Source of the DNA: an uncultured Senegalimassilia sp.
GTDB taxonomy: Bacteria > Actinomycetota > Coriobacteriia > Coriobacteriales > Eggerthellaceae
NCBI RefSeq assembly: GCF_934630535.1
Contig: NZ_CAKTVU010000005.1
Coordinates: forward strand, 62,001 to 126,000
Length of the DNA stretch: 64,000 nucleotides
Direction: 5' to 3'
The position numbers were made by a program, and so were the translations under genes. The notes under the pieces were generated by a model that was not told the DNA's origin, searched no databases, and saw only the letters and a list, made by a program, of their open reading frames with translations. Below, piece by piece: positions 8,570 to 17,353 of the stretch (positions are counted from its first letter, which is position 1; the number at the start of each line of letters is the position of its first letter).

Positions 8570-10462
8570 ATGGAAATCGTTTTGCCCGACGGCTCGAAGA
8601 AAACGCTGGACGCCGGGGCAACCGTCGCCGACGTGGCGGCTTCCATCGGCGCGGGCCTTGCGAAGGCCGCGCTTGCCGGTAAGATCGACGGCAAGCTCGT
8701 CGACCTGACCACCCCCGCCCACGATGGCGCCGCCGTCGAGATCATCACGGCGAAAAGCCCCGAGGCGCTGCATATCTTGCGCCATTCCTGCGCCCATATC
8801 ATGGCCGAGGCCGTGCAGGACCTGTTCCCCGGCACGCAGATCGCCTTCGGCCCTGCCACCGATGACGGCTACTTCTACGACTTCCTGCTGCCCGAGAACA
8901 TCTCCTCCGACGACTTCGGCGCCATCGAGAAGAAGATGCAGCAGATCATCAAGGCCAACGAGCCCTTTGTACGCGAGGTGGTCACCGTCGACCAGGCGAA
9001 GGAGATCTTCGCCGACCAGCGCTTCAAGCTCGAGCACATCGACGACCTCACCGACGAGCAGATCACCATCTATCGCCACGGTTCCTTCGTCGACCTGTGC
9101 TCCGGTCCGCACATCCCGTCCGCCGGCAAGATCGGCGCCATCAAGCTCATGAAGCTCGCGGGCGCCTACTGGCGCGCCGACGCCAGCCGCGAGCAGCTGC
9201 AGCGCCTCTACGGCACGGCGTTCTTCAAGAAGGCCGAGCTTGACGAGTACCTGCACAACCTCGAAGAGGCCGAGAAGCGCGACCACCGCAAGATCGGCCG
9301 CGAGATGGACCTGTTCATGATGCGCGAGGAGGCTCCGGGCTTCCCGTTCTTCCTGCCTAACGGCATGGTGCTCAAGAACACGCTGCTCGACTACTGGCGC
9401 GAGATCCATCGCAAGGCCGGCTACGTCGAGATCTCCACGCCCATGATCATGAACAAGCAGCTGTGGATGACCTCGGGCCACTGGGACCACTACAAGGACA
9501 ACATGTACTCCACCGTCATCGACGATGAAGAGTATTGCATCAAGCCGATGAACTGCCCTGGCGGCGTGCTCGTGTACGCCTCTCAACCGCGCAGCTATCG
9601 CGACCTGCCCATCCGCGCCGGCGAGATCGGCACGGTGCACCGCCACGAGATGCGCGGCGCCCTGCACGGCCTGTTCCGCGTGCGCTGCTTCAACCAGGAC
9701 GATGCGCACCTGTTCGTGCGCCCCGACCAGCTCACCGATGAGATCGTGGGCGTCGTTCGCCTTATCGATTCGGTGTACCAGCAGTTCGGTTTCAAGTACC
9801 ATGTGGAGCTTTCCACCCGCCCCGATGACTCCATGGGCTCCGACGAGGACTGGGAGGCCGCGGAGAACGGCCTGAAGACGGCTTTGGCCGAGCTTGGCAT
9901 GGACTACGAGCTCAACGAGGGCGACGGCGCGTTCTACGGTCCGAAGATCGACTTCCATCTGGAGGATTCGCTCGGCCGTACGTGGCAGTGCGGCACCGTG
10001 CAGCTTGACTTCCAGATGCCGCTGAACTTCGGCTTGGAGTTCGTGGACCACGACGGCTCGAAGAAGCGCCCCATCATGCTGCATCGCGTGTGCTTCGGTT
10101 CCGTCGAGCGCTTCATCGGCATCCTTATCGAGCACTATGCGGGCAAGTTCCCCGTGTGGCTGGCTCCCACGCAGGTCAAGGTCCTGTGCGTGTCCGAGAA
10201 GTCTCGCGATTACGCGCATCAGGTTGCCGCGCAGCTTGAGGATGCGGGCATCCGCGTTGCCGTTGACGATCGCGACGCGAAGATCGGCTACAAGATCCGT
10301 GAGGCCCGCAGCATCGACCGCGTGCCCTACATGATCGTCGTCGGCGAGAAGGAGGCCGAGGAGGGCAACATCGCCGTGCGCGACCGCTCCAACGAGACGC
10401 ATCCGTTCGAGACGGCCGACTTCATCGCGAAGGTGTGCGAGGAGATCCGCACCCGCGCGTAA
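8570..10462 (+). CDS. thrS: Threonyl-tRNA synthetase
   Basis: Class II aminoacyl-tRNA synthetase charging tRNA-Thr. The 630-residue chain has an N-terminal TGS domain (about 1-62) and the editing-domain zinc motif H72-x3-H76. The catalytic core shows PMNCPGG, motif 2 around TVHRHEMRGALHGLFRVR, and motif 3 HRVCFGSVERFIGILIEH. The anticodon-binding domain is at the C-terminus. Motif 3 carries VCFGSVER where TIFGSLER is common, a mild variant. GAAAGGAACG precedes the ATG. It is monocistronic, with its own -10 element upstream and a hairpin downstream. Confidence 0.97.
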   Translation: MEIVLPDGSKKTLDAGATVADVAASIGAGLAKAALAGKIDGKLVDLTTPAHDGAAVEIITAKSPEALHILRHSCAHIMAEAVQDLFPGTQIAFGPATDDGYFYDFLLPENISSDDFGAIEKKMQQIIKANEPFVREVVTVDQAKEIFADQRFKLEHIDDLTDEQITIYRHGSFVDLCSGPHIPSAGKIGAIKLMKLAGAYWRADASREQLQRLYGTAFFKKAELDEYLHNLEEAEKRDHRKIGREMDLFMMREEAPGFPFFLPNGMVLKNTLLDYWREIHRKAGYVEISTPMIMNKQLWMTSGHWDHYKDNMYSTVIDDEEYCIKPMNCPGGVLVYASQPRSYRDLPIRAGEIGTVHRHEMRGALHGLFRVRCFNQDDAHLFVRPDQLTDEIVGVVRLIDSVYQQFGFKYHVELSTRPDDSMGSDEDWEAAENGLKTALAELGMDYELNEGDGAFYGPKIDFHLEDSLGRTWQCGTVQLDFQMPLNFGLEFVDHDGSKKRPIMLHRVCFGSVERFIGILIEHYAGKFPVWLAPTQVKVLCVSEKSRDYAHQVAAQLEDAGIRVAVDDRDAKIGYKIREARSIDRVPYMIVVGEKEAEEGNIAVRDRSNETHPFETADFIAKVCEEIRTRA

Positions 10463-10505
10463 TGCGGCATAACGGCGGCTTAGCCTGCCTGATGTGTTAG
10501 ATCGC

Positions 10506-10536
10506 AGCCCCGCAAGGTTTGCTTTGCGGGGCTGTT
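10506..10536 (+). terminator. Hairpin terminator after thrS
   Basis: A 10-bp perfect stem (AGCCCCGCAA / TTGCGGGGCT) with an 8-nt loop. The T tract after it is short (GTT). Confidence 0.6.
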
Positions 10537-10581
10537 CAGGTATATGGCGCGGAAACCGTCCCGCCAACGAAAGGGGAAGGC

Positions 10582-11604
10582 ATGCGCTCGGCTGCTTCCA
10601 GATTGCACAAAGGATTCTCGTTTGCGAAGCGCTTCCGGGAGTGCAGCGATCAGATCTGCTGCGACGGCGCTAGTTGGGCCGGCCGTTGGGCCACGTGGGC
10701 TCCCGGCGGGGCCGTGCGTGGGCGGGCGTTCTCGCGTGTCGTGCTGGATTTGGGTTGCGGAAAGGGCGAGTACACCGTTGCTTGCGCCAAGATGCGCCCC
10801 GACGTGCTATTCGTCGGCTTCGACGTGGATGCGGTCTGCACGCTTCGCGCTGCCGAGGCGGCTGCCGCGGCTGGCGTGGACAACGCGGTCTTCCTGATGG
10901 ATGGCGTGCCCGCATTCGACGATGAGGCCGAAGCGGGGGCTCCTGCTGCCAGCGCCGTTGCCGATGGTATCGCTCGCGGTGATGTGCCGGGCGGTTCGTC
11001 AGCGTTCGCCAAGCATCCCGAGCAAGCGCATGCTTCCCGCGCATCCGCCGGCAAAGGGGCGCGTTCGGGCGCTCCCGCCGAGATCGACCTGTCGGCCGTG
11101 TTCGCTGACGGCGAGCTTTCGGCGCTGCTCATGAACTTCCCCACGCCGTTCCCGAAAAAGAAGAAGGCGCATCTGCGTCTGACGTATCTTGATCGGCTGA
11201 TGACGTACCGTCCGCTGCTCGGGCAAGGCGCGGGCATCCGTTTGCGCACCGATAGCCAGCCGCTGCGCGATTTCACCCTCACGCAACTCGAGTTGGCGGG
11301 GTACAAGGTCACCTGGCGAAGCGATGACGTTCGCGCCGAGTTCCCCAGCGAGCCTTGGAGCGCCTATGAGCGCAAGCTCACCGAACAGGGTGCGTGCGCG
11401 TTCGGCATCTTCGCGTGTCCGGGGCCCGCGCCTGAGCGCGTGGAGCAGACGGCGCCGTTGTCGCTGGTCAGCTATCTGCCCGACAACCTCGATCAGCTCG
11501 ATTACGTCCCGCACGGCATGCAGGGCTGCGTGGAGAACCTGCGCAACCGCAACGCCCGCGAGCGCGCCCGCGGCAAGAAGGAGTTCCGCCCGCCGGTGAT
11601 TTAG
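10582..11604 (+). CDS. trmB: tRNA (guanine-N7-)-methyltransferase, with a large insertion
   Basis: SAM-dependent enzyme making m7G46 in tRNA. The SAM motif LDLGCGKGEYTVACA and the family signature LLMNFPTPFPKKKKAHLRLTYL are clear. The protein is 340 residues, against roughly 210-250 usual for TrmB. The extra length is an Ala/Gly/Ser-rich insertion of about 55 residues between the acidic SAM-binding region and the NFPTPFPKKK motif, plus a C-terminal tail. The ATG at 10582 follows AAAGGGGAAGG; a longer in-frame start has no ribosome site. The insertion has no recognisable domain and is probably a lineage-specific disordered loop. Confidence 0.88.
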   Translation: MRSAASRLHKGFSFAKRFRECSDQICCDGASWAGRWATWAPGGAVRGRAFSRVVLDLGCGKGEYTVACAKMRPDVLFVGFDVDAVCTLRAAEAAAAAGVDNAVFLMDGVPAFDDEAEAGAPAASAVADGIARGDVPGGSSAFAKHPEQAHASRASAGKGARSGAPAEIDLSAVFADGELSALLMNFPTPFPKKKKAHLRLTYLDRLMTYRPLLGQGAGIRLRTDSQPLRDFTLTQLELAGYKVTWRSDDVRAEFPSEPWSAYERKLTEQGACAFGIFACPGPAPERVEQTAPLSLVSYLPDNLDQLDYVPHGMQGCVENLRNRNARERARGKKEFRPPVI

Positions 11605-11734
11605 CGGGCGGTCACCTAACCCGCCGTCTTCCGGGTTCGTGCATTCGCGGATTGGAATCGGCTTTCAAAACGAAGCAGCGTGGTCGGAGTGGTAGCATTT
11701 CCCCGTAAAGCAACCTTACGGGAAGGGGAGGGCA

Positions 11735-12043
11735 GTGTCCCAAAGCGATATCCGCACGTATGCCCAGGCTATGCGGCAGGCGAACAAGGAAGCGCGCGCC
11801 ACGGCGGTGGCTCTTGCGTGCATCATCGTCGTATGGCTTGTGGGCGGTTTCGGCTTGGCGGGAACCGACATCTGGGTGTTCCACACGCCGTTATGGGTCA
11901 TCGGCGGCTGCGTTGCGCCGTGGATCGCCGCCATCGTGGCCGCTGTGGTGCTCAGCCGCCGCGTGTTCGCCGACTTCGATCTTGATGAGGTGGCGGGCAG
12001 CGGCTCCGCCGGCAAGGCCGATGCGTCTGAGGACGGTGAGTAG
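11735..12043 (+). CDS. Small DUF997/YhdT-like membrane protein paired with the Na+/pantothenate symporter
   Basis: 102 residues with two hydrophobic helices separated by TDIWVFHTPLWVIGGC, then an acidic tail. Its place three bases upstream of panF matches the yhdT-panF arrangement known in enterobacteria, where YhdT is a DUF997 protein of unknown role. I infer that it is an accessory subunit or assembly factor of the symporter. The start is GTG at 11735, after GGAAGGGGAGGG. A CCCGTAA/TTACGGG inverted repeat ends just before that ribosome site and could partly mask it. Confidence 0.72.
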   Translation: MSQSDIRTYAQAMRQANKEARATAVALACIIVVWLVGGFGLAGTDIWVFHTPLWVIGGCVAPWIAAIVAAVVLSRRVFADFDLDEVAGSGSAGKADASEDGE

Positions 12044-12046
12044 CGC

Positions 12047-13534
12047 ATGGAAAACCTTGTAGCGCTTATCCCGCTTGTCCTGTTTTTGGCAGTGGCGCTC
12101 GGTATCAGCTTCGTCGCGCGGCGTCGCAGCGCTGGCGAAGGGGGCTTCGTCAAGGAATACTTCATCGGCAACCGCACGCTCGGCGGCTTCGTGCTGGCCA
12201 TGACCACCATCGCCACGTACGGCTCCGTCAGCAGCTTCGTCGGCGGCCCGGGGCAGGCGTGGCTGATCGGCTGGGGTTGGGTGTACATGGCGGTCGTGCA
12301 GGTTACGGCGCTCGTGTTGCTCTACGGCATCATGGGCAAGAAGTTGGCGCTCGTGGCGCGCAAGCTTGACGCGGTCACCGTCATCGACGTCGTACGCGCC
12401 CGCTACAACTCCAATGCCCTTGCCAACATCAGCGCCGTCATCGTGGTGCTGTTCTTCGCCGCCACCATGGTCGCCCAGTTCGTGGGCGGTGCGAAGCTGT
12501 TCGAGGCGGTCACCGGTTACTCGTACATGGTCGGCCTCGTGCTGTTCGGCGCGGCGGTCATCCTGTTCACCACCATCGGCGGCTTCCGCGGCGTGGCGTT
12601 CACCGATGCGCTCTGCGGCATCATCATGCTCGTGGGCATCGGCGTGCTGGCCGCCGGCATCCTGACCGCAGGCGGCGGGTACGAGAACATCATGGATACC
12701 ATCAAGGCGAACCATCCCGCCATGCTCGAGCCCTTCAGCGGCGGCGGCATGCCGGCCACGCTGTACTTCACGCAGTGGCTGCTCGTGGGCGTGTTCACGT
12801 TCGTGTTGCCGCAATCCATGGTGCGCTGCATGGGCTTCAAGGATACGAAGGCCCTGCACGGCGCCATGATCACCGGCACCGTGATCATCGGCCTTATGAT
12901 GATCGGCGTCACGGCGCTCGGCGTGCTGTCGGCCGGCGTGTTGACGGGCAGCCTTGCCGATTACGGTTCGAGCGTGGACAACATCATCCCGCGCGCCATC
13001 GCGCAGACGCTGCCGTCTTGGGCGGCGGGCGTGGCCATCATCGGGCCTATCGCGGCGTCCATTTCCACGGTGTCGTCGCTGTTGATCGCTTCGTCTTCGG
13101 CCATCATCAAGGACGTGTACCTGCATAGCTGCGAGGCTCGCGGCACGCAGCCTTCCGAGCGCGGCATCTCCCGCGGCTCGCAGATGGTCACGTTGTGCGT
13201 GGGCGTTATCGTGTTCGCCTTGGCCGTGGTGCCGCCCGACGTTATCTGGAAGATCAACATGTTCGCCTTCGGCGGCCTGGAGACGGCGTTTTTCTGGGTG
13301 ATGGTGTGCGGCCTGTTCTGGAAGCGCGCTAGCAAGCTGGGAGCCCTGCTGTCCATGGTCGGCGGCACGGGTGCGTATTGCGCGTGCATGGCGGCAGGGT
13401 TGAAGGTGATGGGCCTGCATCAGATCGTCATCGGCATCACCGTGGCGGGCGTGCTCATGGTGGTGGGCAGCCTCATCGAGAAACGCTCGCAGGCCGAGCA
13501 GCAGCGCATCGACCAGGTGTTCTTCCCGGAATAG
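12047..13534 (+). CDS. panF: Sodium/pantothenate symporter (SSS family)
   Basis: Sodium:solute symporter of 495 residues with about 13 hydrophobic helices, importing pantothenate, the precursor of CoA. Family-like segments include EYFIGNRTLGGFVLAMT, ATYGSVSSFVGGPGQAW and the sodium-site region GPIAASISTVSSLLIASSSA. The preceding DUF997 partner supports the PanF assignment over other SSS transporters. The ATG lies 3 nt after the partner's stop, so they are one operon. CoA supply fits the many CoA-ester enzymes found later in the window, though that is only context. Confidence 0.88.
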   Translation: MENLVALIPLVLFLAVALGISFVARRRSAGEGGFVKEYFIGNRTLGGFVLAMTTIATYGSVSSFVGGPGQAWLIGWGWVYMAVVQVTALVLLYGIMGKKLALVARKLDAVTVIDVVRARYNSNALANISAVIVVLFFAATMVAQFVGGAKLFEAVTGYSYMVGLVLFGAAVILFTTIGGFRGVAFTDALCGIIMLVGIGVLAAGILTAGGGYENIMDTIKANHPAMLEPFSGGGMPATLYFTQWLLVGVFTFVLPQSMVRCMGFKDTKALHGAMITGTVIIGLMMIGVTALGVLSAGVLTGSLADYGSSVDNIIPRAIAQTLPSWAAGVAIIGPIAASISTVSSLLIASSSAIIKDVYLHSCEARGTQPSERGISRGSQMVTLCVGVIVFALAVVPPDVIWKINMFAFGGLETAFFWVMVCGLFWKRASKLGALLSMVGGTGAYCACMAAGLKVMGLHQIVIGITVAGVLMVVGSLIEKRSQAEQQRIDQVFFPE

Positions 13535-13578
13535 TTTGAGGAACGTATAGCAGCGCGTAGAGCGCTGGAATCATGAAT

Positions 13579-13630
13579 GCCTCCTGCTTCCCCGGCATTG
13601 CGATCGCCTGGGAAGCAGGAGGCGTTTTGC
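13579..13630 (+). terminator. Intrinsic terminator of the panF operon
   Basis: A 14-bp perfect stem (GCCTCCTGCTTCCC / GGGAAGCAGGAGGC) with a 17-nt loop followed by GTTTTGC. A second hairpin (AGGCCGGT / ACCGGCCT) at about 13641-13675 faces the convergent antiporter gene. Confidence 0.85.
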
Positions 13631-13781
13631 TGGTAGGTTGAGGCCGGTTTGGTCGGCTTGCGGCCGAACCGGCCTGCGAGAGCGCGCGACGACGCGTTTT
13701 CGGCGGTTGTTCTGCGCCGGCAGGCAGCCCTCGCTGCAGGGCCTGAGCGGTTGCGTTGGAGCATCGCCTTGCGGTAGCTGC

Positions 13782-15428
13782 CTACCTTCCGTCGTCTTGA
13801 TGGTGCTTGTCGAGGTGCTTGCCCAGCTCGTGCATGTGGCGGCGGTACTCGCGCACGGCGCGCTCGGCGATGCGGCGTTCTTCCTCCCAGTTTCCGTCCT
13901 TGAGGTGCTGCGCGAACGCCTTGGCGGCTTTCGCGGTGCGTTCGGCGGCGGCCTCGCGCGTTATGCCCGCTTTCTCGCCCAGTTCCTGTAGGTCGTCCTC
14001 GTGTGCGGCGTATTCGCGTCGGGCGAAATCGAGCATCTCGTCCATGGCGCGCTTACGTTGGCTTTGGCGCTGCAGGGCGAACGCCACGTCTTCCCAAGCC
14101 GCCTCTTCGCCCGCGTCTCGGCGCGCCTTCGCGGCCATGCGCGCGGCTATCTCCTGGCGTGCCATCATGCGCTCGAGTTCCAAGTGCTCGTGCAAAATGG
14201 AACGGATATCCTGGGGATTCTCCACAATCTCCTGTACGGCCTCGATGGGCTTCGCGTCAACCACGCGGTAGGTCAGCGATGCCAGAAGCGGCATGAGGAA
14301 CACGGTGATCGCGCCCGCCGCCACCAAAACGCCGGCGGTATCCTGGGCCATGGCGCCGGATTTCACGGCAAGGCTTGTTACTGCGACGATGATGGGCAGC
14401 GCCGTGGTGCAGTACAGCGCCACGGTGATACGGTTGTGCATGGACAGCGCCTTCCCGTCCCGGCCCAGGGACAGCGCGACCACGATGGGCACGGCGCGGA
14501 TGAGCAGCAACGCGCAGATGAACGTGATCAAAAGCCCCGGCTGCGCGCCAACGCCCGCCAGATCGATCTTCGCGCCGGATACCACGAAGAACACGGGCGT
14601 GAGGAACCCGTATCCGATGGCATCGAGCTTCGACTCCAGCTCGTGGTCGCCTTCGGGGATGATGTAGCGCAGCACGAAGCCGGCGGCGAACGCGCCGAGC
14701 ACGATATCCAGGTCGAACACCGCCGAGACGGTGACCAGCCCGATGAGCAGCACCACCGTCACGCGGACGAAGGTCTGCGACGTCGAGTTGCGCCTGCGGT
14801 GCAAGAAGCCGTACACGCCATGGCCTGCTTTGCGCGCCTTCGAAGGCACTACGGCCATGATCACGCACAGCGCGCCGAATAGCGCCAAGATCAACAGCGT
14901 CTGCCAGGTTTTGCGGGCGGAAAGCAGCAACGCCATGGCAAGCACGGGGCACAGCTCGCCCCAGGTGCCGAACGTCAGGATGCTGTTGCCCACCTGCGTG
15001 CCCTCAAGCTTTCGCTCCTTCAGGATGGGCATCAGGGTTCCGAGCGCCGTGGTGGTCAGCGCGATGGCGACGGCAAGCCCGTCGAAGTGGCTGAGCGAGA
15101 AGTTGGGGGAGAAATACACCGCCGTGCATGCAAGCACCATGGAAACGGCCCAGGTCGCAAGGCCTTTCTTGCCCTGCGAACCCGATAGGCTCTTGGGGTC
15201 GATCTCGTAGCCCGCCAACAGGAACAGAAACGCCAGGCCCAGCTCCGAGATCATGTTCATAGAGTCGGTCAGCTCGATCAGGCCCGCCATGTGCGGCCCG
15301 AGCAGGGCTCCTGCCAAAAGCAGGATGACGGTTTCCGGGACAAGCCCGCGCGGGATGATGCGCGCGATGATGGGCGCGCATGCAGCGATCAGGCACGCGG
15401 TGAATAGCGATATGAAATCGGTCGGCAT
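13782..15428 (-). CDS. CPA2-family cation:proton antiporter with C-terminal coiled coil
   Basis: Monovalent cation/proton antiporter (KefB/NapA-like membrane domain). About 12 hydrophobic segments fill residues 1-375, with the CPA2-like GAFAAGFVLRYIIPEG segment and an internal FVRVTVVLLIGLVTVSAVFDLDIVLG helix bearing the acidic pair expected for ion exchange. No TrkA-N/RCK domain follows. Instead, residues ~400-548 form a charged Ala/Glu/Arg-rich helical region, probably a coiled coil, ending in a His-rich HELGKHLDKHHQDDGR tail. The ATG follows AAAGGAAG. It precedes the patatin gene's mirror strand neighbour only loosely. The transported cation (K+ or Na+) cannot be told. Confidence 0.82.
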   Translation of the reverse strand: MPTDFISLFTACLIAACAPIIARIIPRGLVPETVILLLAGALLGPHMAGLIELTDSMNMISELGLAFLFLLAGYEIDPKSLSGSQGKKGLATWAVSMVLACTAVYFSPNFSLSHFDGLAVAIALTTTALGTLMPILKERKLEGTQVGNSILTFGTWGELCPVLAMALLLSARKTWQTLLILALFGALCVIMAVVPSKARKAGHGVYGFLHRRRNSTSQTFVRVTVVLLIGLVTVSAVFDLDIVLGAFAAGFVLRYIIPEGDHELESKLDAIGYGFLTPVFFVVSGAKIDLAGVGAQPGLLITFICALLLIRAVPIVVALSLGRDGKALSMHNRITVALYCTTALPIIVAVTSLAVKSGAMAQDTAGVLVAAGAITVFLMPLLASLTYRVVDAKPIEAVQEIVENPQDIRSILHEHLELERMMARQEIAARMAAKARRDAGEEAAWEDVAFALQRQSQRKRAMDEMLDFARREYAAHEDDLQELGEKAGITREAAAERTAKAAKAFAQHLKDGNWEEERRIAERAVREYRRHMHELGKHLDKHHQDDGR

Positions 15429-15464
15429 ATTGCTTCCTTTGGAGGGTGGTGAAGCGCCAGGCGG

Positions 15465-16469
15465 TTATTTCGCCAGGTATTCCTGCAGGTCGTTCCAGGT
15501 GCGCGCCGCCTCGGCGTAGCCTTGCGCGTACAGGTCGAGCAGCTTGTCCTGATCGTGCTCCATGCTGCGCACCTCCACGGGGCGCTGGGGGCGTATGGCG
15601 AACAGCTCGCCCGCCTCGTGCATGCGCGCCACCTGGCGGTACGTGCGGTTGTACTCGACATGGCGGTAGCGCAGGCGATCAAGGTAGTACGGGAAGTCGC
15701 CATACAATTGGGTAAGCACGGGCATCAGCTTGTTGGGCCCCTTCTCGTAGGTTGCGTCCTGCGTGAGCACCACGATGTGCTTTTTGCGCTCGGTCAGCAG
15801 GCTGTGCACGATCGGGACGCTGTCGCAGGTGCCGCCATCGAGCAGCTTCTTGCCGTCAACCTCGACGATCTGGCTGACCAGGGGCATCGACGACGATGCG
15901 ATCAGGTAGGGCAGGTCGGCGTCGCGGCCCAAGTCGCGCACGGCGTGGTAGTCCGCTTCGCCAAGCTCAAGGTCGCTTGACACGGCGGTCAGCGTGATGG
16001 GGCTGTTCGTGAACGCCTGGAAATCGAACGGGTCGAGCTTTTCTGGCACTTCATGGAAGGCGAACTCCCTGCCGCAGGCGTTGCCGGTATGGACGAAGCT
16101 TTTCATGGAAAGGTAGCGCGGGTCGTTGCAGTACTTCATATTAAGGAAGCACGTGCGCCCCACTTCGCCCGAAACATAGCAGTAGCCGTTCAGCGCGCCC
16201 GCCGACACGCCGATCACCTGGTCGCAGAACAGGTCATGTTCCAAGAAGTAATCCAGTACGCCCGCGGTGAACTGGCCGCGCATGGCGCCGCCTTCGAGCA
16301 CCAGGTTCACGGGCGTGGTGGGCTTTCCCTTCCATGCGGGCTCGGGGCTGGCGTGGGGAGGGGTTGGATTCGCCTGCTCGGCATCTTTCGCCGCGTCTGC
16401 GTGCTCGGGCTGTGCCGAGACGACGCGTTCGCGGGTGTCGTGCTGTTCGGCGGGAAACGTTTCGTTCAT
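15465..16469 (-). CDS. Patatin-like phospholipase (RssA/YjjU type)
   Basis: Serine acyl hydrolase of 334 residues. The oxyanion-hole loop EGGAMRGQFTAGVL, the nucleophile elbow GVSAG and the catalytic-dyad motif DGG (KLLDGGTCDSVP) are all present, so a Ser-Asp dyad lipase is expected. The first ~50 residues are Pro/Glu/Ala-rich and look disordered. No signal peptide is seen, suggesting a cytoplasmic or membrane-surface enzyme. GAAAGG precedes the ATG. It lies just upstream of the antiporter gene in the same direction (36 nt gap), so co-transcription is likely. Substrate unknown. Confidence 0.88.
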   Translation of the reverse strand: MNETFPAEQHDTRERVVSAQPEHADAAKDAEQANPTPPHASPEPAWKGKPTTPVNLVLEGGAMRGQFTAGVLDYFLEHDLFCDQVIGVSAGALNGYCYVSGEVGRTCFLNMKYCNDPRYLSMKSFVHTGNACGREFAFHEVPEKLDPFDFQAFTNSPITLTAVSSDLELGEADYHAVRDLGRDADLPYLIASSSMPLVSQIVEVDGKKLLDGGTCDSVPIVHSLLTERKKHIVVLTQDATYEKGPNKLMPVLTQLYGDFPYYLDRLRYRHVEYNRTYRQVARMHEAGELFAIRPQRPVEVRSMEHDQDKLLDLYAQGYAEAARTWNDLQEYLAK

Positions 16470-16638
16470 GGGCGTGGCCTTTCTCGTGTTCTGCTTCCAG
16501 TATAGCCCGAGCGCCTGTCCGCCCTTTCATACTTTCATAGCGTAAACGTTTCGTAACGCCTGCTTTCGGAATGGTACTAAAACAGTAACAAATATGTGAC
16601 GAACACGTAGAGGCCCTTCCATCGAAGGGCTTGATGGC

Positions 16639-16644
16639 TACAAT
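16639..16644 (+). promoter_or_regulatory. -10 element of trxA with an overlapping dyad upstream
   Basis: TACAAT about 70 nt upstream of the trxA ATG. A perfect 7-bp inverted repeat, GCCCTTC/GAAGGGC at 16613-16630, covers the expected -35 region. It may be an operator or the end of another transcript. Confidence 0.35.
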
Positions 16645-16713
16645 GAGGGCATAAAACAGATGGGCGGCCGGGTGCAAGGCCCGACCTGCCCGGAGCGACC
16701 AAGGAGGTCTCCC

Positions 16714-17025
16714 ATGTCCCAGATCATCTCTTCTTCCCAGTTCGCCTCCGAGGTGGAGGCGGCCGACGTTCCCGTGCTCGTCGATTTCTTCGCCACGTGG
16801 TGCGGCCCGTGCAAGATGCTCGCCCCCACGCTCGATCAGGTGGCGGCAGAGGTTGCCGGCCGTGCAAAGGTGGTCAAGGTCGACATCGACGCCAGCCCCG
16901 ATCTGGCGCAGCGCTTCGGCGTCATGAGCGTGCCCACGCTTGCGGTGTTCAAGGGCGGCAAGCTGGTGAACCAGGCCGTGGGCGTGCAGCCCAAGCCGGC
17001 CATCATGGGCCTGCTCGGCATGTAA
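16714..17025 (+). CDS. trxA: Thioredoxin
   Basis: 103-residue cytosolic thiol reductant with the active site W29-C-G-P-C33 inside FFATWCGPCKML and the cis-proline loop VMSVPTLAVF. A near-perfect AAGGAGGT ribosome site precedes the ATG at 16714; the in-frame codons further upstream are not needed. Its reductase (trxB) is encoded 2 kb downstream in the same direction, separated by a MATE gene. Confidence 0.96.
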   Translation: MSQIISSSQFASEVEAADVPVLVDFFATWCGPCKMLAPTLDQVAAEVAGRAKVVKVDIDASPDLAQRFGVMSVPTLAVFKGGKLVNQAVGVQPKPAIMGLLGM

Positions 17026-17353
17026 CGTTCCTGCCCGGGTCCGGGTCGCATGCGGCCGTGAGGCAATAGGGCAAAGAAGCGTTTTCCCCAACTTGACCTG
17101 GCGCACCGTTGCCTAAGGCTAACAGGTGCCACACCAAACGGTCTCCATAACCGTGTGTTAACATCACGCGCGGAAATCAAGCGAAAGGCGCTGCCCCGTA
17201 AGGGACGGCGCCTTCGTTTACGATAGCGGCAAGTAGCCCGGGCACGTGCATTCGCCGTCCTGCGGGGGAAGGCGCGGGCTGTTGGGTTCGGCGCCAGGTA
17301 CCCCAGCCCCCTCCCGATTCGTCGGTTCAAGGTCCCAAGATTGGAGGAAACGC
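17026..17353. other. Non-coding spacer between trxA and the MATE gene
   Basis: No gene is visible. It contains a hairpin at 17185-17214 (AAGGCGC/GCGCCTT with an inner CCC/GGG) followed by CGTTT. The hairpin could be a distant terminator for trxA or a structured part of the next leader. Nothing else stands out. Confidence 0.45.
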